Assembly (NCBI GenBank): GCA_013331965.1
Contig: DUFL01000043.1
Coordinates: forward strand, 1 to 6,126
DNA: 6,126 nucleotides
Reading direction: 5' to 3'
Source of the DNA: Candidatus Woesearchaeota archaeon
Lineage (GTDB): Archaea > Nanobdellota > Nanobdellia > Woesearchaeales > UBA10107
The notes below the pieces were generated by a model. That model made no database searches. It saw only the letters and a program-made list of their open reading frames with translations, and was not told the origin of the DNA. Made by a program: the position numbers and the translations under genes. Position 1 is the first letter of the stretch. The number at the start of each line of letters is the position of its first letter. Of the stretch, positions 1-6,049 are shown piece by piece.

Positions 1-969
1 CACGAGCTTCCTCTTCTTTATCCAGGATATCCTTTGTTTAAATCCGGATTTAGCCTGACAAATAATGTCGCAGACAGACTGACGCAGGAAGAAAGAGCAT
101 TTGTAAGGTCTGAATTAAGTACAATGCCGCTATATGTAGTAACGGAAAATGGAATTTTGCTGGCTCATAATGTTCCTTCCTCTTCAACAAGAAAACAGCT
201 TGAACAATTAGTCTATGATGAAAAAGGAAAATCTGCCCTTGAAAATGCCTTGTTCTGCGATGAAGCAGAGAATAAGAAATGCAAGGGAGAACTATTTGAC
301 AACATCAGAATATATGATAAAAGAAAAATTGCTGTATTTTTGAAAGAAATGGAAGCAGTTCATGCAGTAATAGGACACTCTGCAAATTCAGATTTCATTT
401 ATGCTGATGAAAACGGGGATGAAAGGCCGATTTTAGGCGGAATCTCTGACTACAGCAGAGAATATGAAGATTTCACGATTGTTGCAACAACAGAACATAG
501 AAATGCAAACAAAGCGCGTTCCGGAGCCGACAGGATGGGGCCGAATGAAGACGGAGTTTACTGCACATTCAAGCTCGATGCCAGTCCAGACAAGTTAAAC
601 TTCGGAAAATTAGGGCAAGGCTACAAGCCGCATTATATTCCAAAAAAAAAGAAAATAGCATTTAAAAAGGAAAAAACAGCGAAAGACAAAACCGTTTCAG
701 CGTTGGTAAAAGCTGTCCAGGAACTGACTGCAAAGGGCGGATTTCCTGAAAAATATGCGAAAAGCATCGAATATACGGCGCCTTTGCTTGAACATGACAT
801 AAAAACAGGAGAAAGGAGAAAAGAAACCGTGGAAGAAACAACAAAAGCGTTCAATGAGAATGATGCAAGAGGAATCGCAGAATACCTTAGTGACATTCCA
901 AGCGAAGATACGCTGTATTTTGTTCCTAATGAGATGAGGTTTTACTTCACGGTAAAAAACAACCATTAG
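1..969 (+). CDS. PPP-family metallophosphatase (PP1/PP2A-like Ser/Thr phosphatase), C-terminal part, 5' end outside window
   Basis: Probably removes phosphate from Ser/Thr residues in the cytoplasm, opposing the kinase three genes downstream. The frame is open to base 1, so the TTG at 34 is not convincing as a start and the true start lies to the left. Counting codons from base 1, residues 43-56 (MPLYVV...ILLAH) match the PPP stretch leading to the HGG metal-ligand histidine, here HNV with His56. Residues about 110-131 (KIAVFLKEM...VIGHS) match the second histidine motif (GH, His128). The first two codons read His-Glu and could be the end of the GNHE motif, 55 residues before His56 against about 48 in PP1. 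The GDxHG and GDxxD motifs would lie upstream. After the catalytic core come a lysine-rich linker (around residue 215, encoded partly by a run of nine A) and a charged tail of about 100 residues that I do not recognise. Family call fairly sure; substrate is inference. Confidence 0.75.
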   Translation, partial: HELPLLYPGYPLFKSGFSLTNNVADRLTQEERAFVRSELSTMPLYVVTENGILLAHNVPSSSTRKQLEQLVYDEKGKSALENALFCDEAENKKCKGELFDNIRIYDKRKIAVFLKEMEAVHAVIGHSANSDFIYADENGDERPILGGISDYSREYEDFTIVATTEHRNANKARSGADRMGPNEDGVYCTFKLDASPDKLNFGKLGQGYKPHYIPKKKKIAFKKEKTAKDKTVSALVKAVQELTAKGGFPEKYAKSIEYTAPLLEHDIKTGERRKETVEETTKAFNENDARGIAEYLSDIPSEDTLYFVPNEMRFYFTVKNNH

Positions 970-980
970 GGAGTAACAAC

Positions 981-1034
981 ATGACAAAAAGACTTATATA
1001 TAACTTAAGCGTTGTTAGTAGCGACTGGAGTTAA
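981..1034 (+). CDS. possible 17-codon leader peptide
   Basis: An ATG at 981 opens a 17-residue frame (MTKRLIYNLSVVSSDWS) ending in TAA at 1032-1034, two bases before the next gene's ATG. A good Shine-Dalgarno-like GGGAG at 969-973 sits 7 bases ahead of this ATG, while the GGAG of the next gene (1027-1030) lies inside the small frame, an arrangement that would allow translational coupling. Against it, the frame contains a strong TATA-like element, so the sequence may exist for transcription instead. If transcription starts at that TATA box, the ATG at 981 is not on that message. Confidence 0.25.
   Translation: MTKRLIYNLSVVSSDWS
985..1002 (+). promoter_or_regulatory. archaeal-type BRE/TATA promoter for the FHA-like/membrane/kinase genes
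   Basis: A purine-rich CAAAAAGA (BRE-like) is followed directly by CTTATATATA. Archaeal transcription starts about 25 bases downstream of such a box, here near 1023-1026, which would give a leader of about 12 bases carrying GGAG before the ATG at 1037. It lies in the longest gap of the plus-strand gene run. No terminator is visible after the phosphatase, so read-through from upstream may also occur. Confidence 0.45.
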
Positions 1035-1036
1035 AA

Positions 1037-2179
1037 ATGCCAAGAGAACTCAGAAGGGGAGCAAAAGGAACATCAAGAGTTGACCTAAGCTCTGCTTCAG
1101 AACCTGAAAAGAAACAGCAGCTGCCATACAGAGGCAGATTAATACAGCCTGCACAAAAAGAGCTGCACTGCGCGGCGATAGCAGAAATACCTATTTTACC
1201 CAACAATAAAGTTGACGAAGGAGTTAAAAATTATTTTGCAAATAAACTTAGGATCAGGGAAGTAAACGGGAAAATTAATCATGTTTTCTTTAGAAACGAA
1301 AGAATAGATCCTATTATGAACGCTAAAACAGACGTTCCTGAAAAAATATTTGACAGATTTGGACTGATTCCCTATCTTCCTGAAGGAAATACAGGAGTTG
1401 TCGTTTTGGGAAGACGGGATGATCCGTTCTGTCCGTCTTCAGTCGAGGAATTCACATCAATGATTACTGACCCGAAAACAAAAGAATCTAAAGTTGATCC
1501 TGAATACAAGCAGTTCTACAAGATGTACGATGATTGGGTAGCGCTTCTGCAGGAGTCTCCCGAGGATTTTAAATCATTCCAGGAAACTGCAAAAAGATAC
1601 GGAGCTACAATAAGTGATCCGAGTGTCTTGGTAGGACATCCAAAAATAGAAGCGATACCGAGAGCGATGGAAATGTATTCAGACTGGAGTTTTTCAAGAC
1701 AGGCAAAAATTCCTCTTATGGCTGGGAAAAAAATCAATGCTGACAGATGGCATAACACTGGAATAAGCAGGCTTGTCGAGGAAGAACTGGATACTGACGG
1801 CAATAGGCAGGAACCCGGCGCACAGGGACTGATTATACAGCTGGGAGATATGGCATACTGGATCGATTATTCGTCAAACGGTTCTACTGTTATTTTCTTG
1901 AATCAAAAAAGAGACAATATAGGAAGATTATGCCAAGCAGAACTCGATCTTGACAAGGATGAAAAAATATTCAAAGGAAAGGCAGGAAACGGGAAACTTG
2001 AAAATTTTGTAACTGATTACCTCAAAGGAGAATCTGTAGCGGGAACGAGGGTTAGTTTAATAAGAAAAGACAACTCGCCAATCGTATTTGTTCCCCTCAT
2101 CAGCGATGCTATAATAAGCATGGGGCACATAAGCCCGGTAACAAAAGAACAGCAAAGTACATTATATATAAAATACTGA
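1037..2179 (+). CDS. hypothetical protein with a degenerate FHA-like domain (candidate phosphopeptide reader)
   Basis: A 380-residue protein with no membrane span or signal peptide, so probably cytoplasmic. The start is ATG with GGAG six bases upstream. Residues about 222-292 carry an FHA-like pattern in the right order and spacing: GKK at 230-232 in place of the first GR, SR at 244-245 fourteen residues after that glycine, a hydrophobic strand LIIQL (265-269), and WIDYSSNGS (275-283) resembling the D-x-S-x-N-G-T turn. The usual histidine after SR is missing and NGT is NGS, so phosphothreonine binding may be altered or lost. FHA domains normally bind phosphothreonine peptides; placement in a gene run with a kinase and a phosphatase supports a reader or substrate role. 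The basic N-terminus (residues 6-17) holds RRGAKGTSRVDL, nearly repeated at the end of the kinase. Residues 20-220 are unrecognised. Function is inference. Confidence 0.6.
   Translation: MPRELRRGAKGTSRVDLSSASEPEKKQQLPYRGRLIQPAQKELHCAAIAEIPILPNNKVDEGVKNYFANKLRIREVNGKINHVFFRNERIDPIMNAKTDVPEKIFDRFGLIPYLPEGNTGVVVLGRRDDPFCPSSVEEFTSMITDPKTKESKVDPEYKQFYKMYDDWVALLQESPEDFKSFQETAKRYGATISDPSVLVGHPKIEAIPRAMEMYSDWSFSRQAKIPLMAGKKINADRWHNTGISRLVEEELDTDGNRQEPGAQGLIIQLGDMAYWIDYSSNGSTVIFLNQKRDNIGRLCQAELDLDKDEKIFKGKAGNGKLENFVTDYLKGESVAGTRVSLIRKDNSPIVFVPLISDAIISMGHISPVTKEQQSTLYIKY
2162..2173 (+). promoter_or_regulatory. possible internal TATA box before the membrane-protein gene
   Basis: TTATATATAAAA lies in the last codons of the FHA-like gene (encoding LYIKY) and is centred about 25 bases before the ATG at 2193. 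That spacing would give a leaderless transcript, and this ATG indeed has no convincing Shine-Dalgarno sequence. It could equally be ordinary AT-rich coding sequence. Confidence 0.3.
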
Positions 2180-2192
2180 GTACAATATCAAA

Positions 2193-3689
2193 ATGATAAA
2201 ACAGATAAAATCATTGATTCAGATTGTGAGAGGAACTCCGAGAGCAATAGTTATATCAGGAAATAACATTCCTGATATAAGAAAAACCTCAGAGATATAT
2301 AAGAAAACTGCCGCTGCAGTACGTGAAGAAAAGACGCTTGATGCAAAATTAAAGAAAAGCTCAAAAGAACTTGTTGAGCTTCACAAAGGAACTATTCTTG
2401 GAAGTCACGTTGTTGAAGTGGAAGATTTAATTCACCATTTAATGCTTAAAAATTCTGACTTGGATAAAATTGTTTTCGCGCATGGTGCTCCTAAGTTTTA
2501 TCTTAATATGCTCGATAATGTCGTCTATACTTCAAGGAGAAATGAAAAATCACAGGAAAACGAGTATGCTCTTGCATTCGCAAGATTATGCGAGATGCTT
2601 AGAGGAGAATATACTCATAAAGACACAAAGACACTGATGGAAAGAAGCAAGCTGTCTGCGGAAAAAACTCATGAACTCCTTGAAACATTAGTTTCGCTTG
2701 GATATAAAGATGTCGAGAAACTTCTTCCTCCTCCAAAAGGAGACGTCGATGCTTATGTCGCGCATTACAGGAATAAAGCAGAAAATACTGTAATAATCTC
2801 TATTTCAAAGAAATCAAGAGGAGACGCCGGCGGAAAGCAGATATCTGAGCATGGAATCCAGGTCATACATCCTTTGACTAATGCAAGGGATTATCCAAGA
2901 GATTATCCTTCAGATGATAATGAAGGCAATCAAAGCGGCACTGGAGATTACGACAGCGGAGAATTTGTATCTGTCTTGGCAAAAGAATTCTCTGTAAAGC
3001 CTGCAGATGATTCTAATAAAAGGACTGCAGAAGTGCTTAAGGCGATAACTGAAAAATACAGCGGCAAAAATATGATAATACTTTATGAAGAAGCGGATGA
3101 AGAAGCTAAAAATGCGAAAAAGATAGCTGAATATGCCGGCATAGAAAGAGAGCAGTTTGTTCCGATAATAGAAAGAAACTCCCTTGAAAAAGAAGTGATG
3201 AGATTAAGCTTTGAAAAGTCTTCTCTTGCAAAAAGAGTCGGAATTGCCGCAGCGGCCGTTTTAATCGGCAGCGGAGCATTTTATGGGACATACAAAGCAG
3301 GAACACTTAAAGAAGCAGGAAGAATATTTTTTATCGGAGATGAAGCAGAAATACCTGCGGCAGTCGAGCCTAAAAAACTAAAAAGAAAAATCACAATCCC
3401 TCATGTAGAAATTGGAGAAGTAAAATATGACTGGAGTTCGAAGAAATTAAATGTTAAAACAAACGCAGAAGATAAAGATGGAGTTGTTGTTTTAAGAGGA
3501 ATCTTAACTGACGGAAGGCTAGTTTTCGTTCATTCTGCAAACAAGGATAAAAAAGTTTCTTATGATGAACAAACAAAAATAGAGCTTAAACCAGGAAAAT
3601 ACAAATTAAGAATTAAAGCGACTGACAGCCAGAACGATTCAGGATATGCAGCGAAAGAATTTGAAGTTGTCAAGTCGGGTTGGTGGTAA
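2193..3689 (+). CDS. hypothetical single-span membrane protein with external Ig-like beta domain
   Basis: A 498-residue protein of unrecognised family. One hydrophobic span covers residues about 349-366 (VGIAAAAVLIGSGAFYGTY), preceded by Lys347-Arg348, so by the positive-inside rule the N-terminal 345 residues are cytoplasmic and the C-terminal 130 are outside. The cytoplasmic part has helical charged segments (30-65, 150-180), two alpha/beta-looking stretches starting TVIIS (199) and NMIIL (293), and between them an acidic, low-complexity linker (233-257) with a DYPRDYP repeat. Residues about 398-494 alternate beta strands and end with KPGKYKLRIKATDSQND, typical of Ig-like or adhesion-type external domains. 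It starts 13 bases after the previous stop and its own stop directly precedes the kinase ATG. The inferred role is the membrane and sensing component for the soluble kinase. A perfect 12-bp hairpin lies in codons 20-29. Confidence 0.65.
   Translation: MIKQIKSLIQIVRGTPRAIVISGNNIPDIRKTSEIYKKTAAAVREEKTLDAKLKKSSKELVELHKGTILGSHVVEVEDLIHHLMLKNSDLDKIVFAHGAPKFYLNMLDNVVYTSRRNEKSQENEYALAFARLCEMLRGEYTHKDTKTLMERSKLSAEKTHELLETLVSLGYKDVEKLLPPPKGDVDAYVAHYRNKAENTVIISISKKSRGDAGGKQISEHGIQVIHPLTNARDYPRDYPSDDNEGNQSGTGDYDSGEFVSVLAKEFSVKPADDSNKRTAEVLKAITEKYSGKNMIILYEEADEEAKNAKKIAEYAGIEREQFVPIIERNSLEKEVMRLSFEKSSLAKRVGIAAAAVLIGSGAFYGTYKAGTLKEAGRIFFIGDEAEIPAAVEPKKLKRKITIPHVEIGEVKYDWSSKKLNVKTNAEDKDGVVVLRGILTDGRLVFVHSANKDKKVSYDEQTKIELKPGKYKLRIKATDSQNDSGYAAKEFEVVKSGWW
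2251..2280 (+). repeat. perfect 12-bp inverted repeat (hairpin) inside the membrane-protein gene
   Basis: TTATATCAGGAA (2251-2262) and TTCCTGATATAA (2269-2280) are exact reverse complements separated by the 6-base loop ATAACA. The hairpin begins 58 bases into the coding region and spans codons 20-30. The pairing stops abruptly at both ends (G opposite G outside, A opposite A inside). No T-run follows, so it does not look like an intrinsic terminator. Confidence 0.7.
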
Positions 3690-5177
3690 ATGGCACTTGC
3701 AACTATTGAAGAAAGGATTAAAGAAATTCTTTTAAGAAATATTGATGAAAAAGGGAAGTTTATAGATTCAAGCCTAATAACCGATCATTCAATTGACACG
3801 GCATGGGTTGAATTACTTCAGACAGGAGCAGGAGTAATTACAGAAAAAGTTGATATTCCGCCAGGAACACAAGTTCAGGAAAATGCGATTGTCGGAGAAA
3901 AAATAGGAAGCGGAGCAATAGCGCATCAATATGCGTTATACACTGCAAGTAATCCTTCTGCCGCAAAAGAGCTTCCTTCCGTATGGAAGCAGTGCGTCCC
4001 TAATTCTACAAGACAGCATTACATTGGATTATTAAAAAGAAAAGATGAAGAGCTCATGCACGGGTTGGAAGGAGAAAGCAAAAATAAAGATTACGTGAAT
4101 GCGACAATTGTCCCTGCCGAAAACAGGATCGCAAAAGAACTGAGATATACAAGGCCTACTTACAACTATGACTGTTTAAGAAAAATCACAGATTCCCCTC
4201 ATTTTGAAAAACAGGCGGCTAAATTCTTATCGAACAGATCCATGGAAGAGGCTCCGACGAGCAGAACTGAATTTGAGATGGAATGTTCTCTTTTATCGAG
4301 AGCATGGCACAAATGCATACCTCAGCTTAAACAGGGAATAACACAGACAAAAGACGGAATCTATTATGTTGTTGGGCATGCTGATGCCGTAAAACTTACT
4401 CATCTAATAGATCCTAAAGAAGAGTGGTGGAGAGGAAACCCAAGAAAAGACTATCTGCCGATAAAGGTCACTGTCGCTATAATGCACCAGTTTTACGATA
4501 CGATTGCATCTCTGCAAAGGAGAGGAATCCTGTACCAGGACATAAACCCGGGAAATATCATGCCCGGTCACAACGGACTGATAAATCTCATTGATTTTGG
4601 GTTCGCTGAAGAGATTCTTCCGGGAAAAACAAATCTTAGCTCATTAGGCGGGGATGAAGACTATTATGCCCCATGCATTGTTGAACATCTCGAAGAATCA
4701 GGACGATACTCACACAAAGCAAAAAAAGGACATTCTATTCCGCTGGATCTGAGAACTGCATGCTGGTCTGCAGGAATTTTAACTTATTTGCTTGCTGCAG
4801 ACGATGTTCCATTTAAAGGTGAAACATTTTCAAAACTTGCGAATGCAATCATGACTAAAAGACACACTCATCCCGGCTCGGTAAATCCTGAATACAATAC
4901 TCCGTTCGGAAAAAAAGTGACAGCCGAGCTTATCGACAAGCCGTTGAGAAAAAACCCTGCTGAAAGACCATTCGCATCTAATCTGGAAAATGCATGTGAA
5001 AGGCTTCTTTCAGAAGAAGGGAACCAGACATCAGAAGAGATACTTCAGGAATTCATGGCACCGCTGACAAAGATAAGGGAAGGCTCTTACATCAAACCAG
5101 AAGTAAAAGTAAGTGAAGCTCCAAGATATGTAAGAAGAACAAAAGGCTCAAGCAGAGTCGATTTGGCTGCTAAGTAG
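3690..5177 (+). CDS. divergent Hanks-type Ser/Thr protein kinase
   Basis: A 495-residue soluble protein expected to phosphorylate Ser/Thr in partner proteins. Visible kinase landmarks are: alpha-C glutamate Glu198 in EFEMECSLL; catalytic loop ILYQDINPGN with Asp284 and Asn289; DFG at 302-304; YYAP at 325-328 with Cys329 where APE has Glu; Asp353 with WSAG for the F helix; and Arg426 in ERP. The loop reads YQD rather than HRD, so it is a non-RD kinase. The ATP lysine is ambiguous: Lys178 (QAAKF) has the normal 20-residue spacing to Glu198 but no glycine loop before it, while GSG at 73-75 with Lys93 (SAAKE) looks like an N-lobe start 105 residues from Glu198. The ATG follows the previous TAA without a gap, with GGTGG at 3682-3686 as a likely ribosome site. 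The C-terminus (482-492) carries RRTKGSSRVDL. Family call is firm; substrates are inference. Confidence 0.88.
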   Translation: MALATIEERIKEILLRNIDEKGKFIDSSLITDHSIDTAWVELLQTGAGVITEKVDIPPGTQVQENAIVGEKIGSGAIAHQYALYTASNPSAAKELPSVWKQCVPNSTRQHYIGLLKRKDEELMHGLEGESKNKDYVNATIVPAENRIAKELRYTRPTYNYDCLRKITDSPHFEKQAAKFLSNRSMEEAPTSRTEFEMECSLLSRAWHKCIPQLKQGITQTKDGIYYVVGHADAVKLTHLIDPKEEWWRGNPRKDYLPIKVTVAIMHQFYDTIASLQRRGILYQDINPGNIMPGHNGLINLIDFGFAEEILPGKTNLSSLGGDEDYYAPCIVEHLEESGRYSHKAKKGHSIPLDLRTACWSAGILTYLLAADDVPFKGETFSKLANAIMTKRHTHPGSVNPEYNTPFGKKVTAELIDKPLRKNPAERPFASNLENACERLLSEEGNQTSEEILQEFMAPLTKIREGSYIKPEVKVSEAPRYVRRTKGSSRVDLAAK

Positions 5178-5943
5178 TATCAACAACATAATATTTTCTG
5201 TAGAATTTGATTCCGATCCATATCACAAATGATATTATTGTCAGATATATGCTGAACATAAAAGCGTCATCTATAGCGGGAGTCAGCCAGGAGAATAAGA
5301 TACTCTTCATCACCAAAGAAACACCTTCTGAACCTACAGGAACATTCTGCTGCATTGCTGAAACCGCTTTTTCCAGAACACCTGGCATGAACTTGAACGA
5401 AATTGCCGAAAGGAAAGAAAGCCATGCAATATTTCCTGAAAATATCTGGAAGCCCTTGAGTGTTCCCTGCGCGAGCATATAGAAAACTATTCCTAAAATT
5501 GCTGAGATTATTGAAATCAGCACCAACGGAAATTTGCTGAAAACAGCCAGCTGATTCCTTACATTATCCAATGCCTGAATGAAGACAGGCTCTGTCTGCT
5601 CTTTTGTTTTTTTCTTTAAAACATCATCAAAACTTGATTTTCCCGAAATAAAATCCTGGTCGCAGAAAGGCTGATCTGATTTATCCTTGCATTGTTCTTC
5701 CAGACTCTGTTTTCTTACATCAGCAGGAAGCTCGTTTATCGCTTCAATGCTTTTTTTCAAGTCAGGATTCTGGGCGTAAATACCTGGAATGCTTTGCGCA
5801 GCGAGGACACTAACTTGTCTGCTCGCTTCATACTTCGCATTTTCATATCCTGAATCAATGGAAGAAATGAAAGCGTTTGTTGTGATTGCTGTAATAAATA
5901 TTGTGGTAAAGACAAAAGCTAAAATAGACCACAACCAGTTCAT
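5170..5943 (-). CDS. hypothetical four-span membrane protein
   Basis: A 257-residue integral membrane protein that I cannot assign to a family. Predicted spans lie at about residues 5-27, 138-159, 167-187 and 227-247. With Lys163 between spans 2 and 3 and KFYRK after span 4, both ends are placed inside the cell, leaving a large external loop (28-137) and a smaller one (188-226). The large loop is charged and mostly helical, with two cysteines (Cys85, Cys94) that could form a disulfide outside. There is no nucleotide-binding, transport or protease motif. The ATG has no Shine-Dalgarno sequence but a TATA-like box about 26 bases upstream, suggesting near-leaderless transcription. It converges on the kinase gene, overlapping its last 8 bases, so it is transcribed separately and need not share its function. 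Confidence 0.75.
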   Translation of the reverse strand: MNWLWSILAFVFTTIFITAITTNAFISSIDSGYENAKYEASRQVSVLAAQSIPGIYAQNPDLKKSIEAINELPADVRKQSLEEQCKDKSDQPFCDQDFISGKSSFDDVLKKKTKEQTEPVFIQALDNVRNQLAVFSKFPLVLISIISAILGIVFYMLAQGTLKGFQIFSGNIAWLSFLSAISFKFMPGVLEKAVSAMQQNVPVGSEGVSLVMKSILFSWLTPAIDDAFMFSIYLTIISFVIWIGIKFYRKYYVVDTT

Positions 5944-5965
5944 AGTTATAATTTTAAACTGAGGC

Positions 5966-5973
5966 TTTTTAAA
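5966..5973 (-). promoter_or_regulatory. TATA box for the four-span membrane protein (near-leaderless)
   Basis: On the minus strand the sequence reads TTTAAAAA, a good archaeal TATA match, with an A-rich CAATAACA just upstream as a possible BRE. Its centre is about 26 bases before the ATG at 5943, so transcription would begin at or a few bases before the start codon. No ribosome site is seen in the intervening CTCAGTTTAAAATTATAACT, which agrees with a leaderless message. Confidence 0.5.
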
Positions 5974-5978
5974 TGTTA

Positions 5979-6030
5979 TTGTGTTTTTTTGTGTTGTTAG
6001 TATAACTACGATTATTTGGCTTGTGTTTTT
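5979..6030. repeat. three copies of a 10-base element TTGTGTT[T/G]TT
   Basis: Copies lie at 5979-5988 (TTGTGTTTTT), 5989-5998 (TTGTGTTGTT, one mismatch, directly tandem) and 6021-6030 (TTGTGTTTTT, identical to the first). Offsets of 10 and 32 bases are close to one and three helical turns, so all copies would face the same side of the DNA. They sit just upstream of the minus-strand TATA box, where a regulator could bind. Low-complexity T/G composition makes chance a real alternative. Confidence 0.35.
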
Positions 6031-6032
6031 CG

Positions 6033-6049
6033 TCTAGTTCGAACTTAGA
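6033..6049. repeat. imperfect palindrome centred on GTTCGAAC
   Basis: The perfect core AGTTCGAACT (6036-6045) extends to TCTA-GTTCGAAC-TTAGA if one base is bulged. It lies about 90 bases upstream of the minus-strand start and could be an operator for a dimeric regulator. It superficially resembles a tRNA T-arm, but no other tRNA element is found around it. The rest of the 183-base intergenic stretch (5944-6126) shows no supported gene. Confidence 0.35.

Noticed and set aside
34..36. TTG at 34 as the start codon of the phosphatase gene
   Set aside because: The frame stays open to base 1, no ribosome site precedes the TTG, and the recognisable PPP region begins near or before the window edge, so the gene is cut, not started here.
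1023..3438. The 10-mer GACTGGAGTT at 1023, 1682 and 3429
   Set aside because: Repeated 10-mers are expected in a window this size and the copies share no flanking sequence. Each encodes part of a DWS tripeptide in unrelated contexts.
5207..5482. Plus-strand frame of 91 codons opposite the four-span membrane protein
   Set aside because: The minus-strand protein has coherent membrane spans, a promoter and plausible topology. The plus-strand frame has no ribosome site and is explained as antisense of it.
5602..5617. T-rich stretch on the plus strand as a terminator for the kinase gene run
   Set aside because: It simply encodes the lysine-rich KKKTKEQ segment of the opposing gene, lies about 430 bases past the kinase stop, and has no hairpin.
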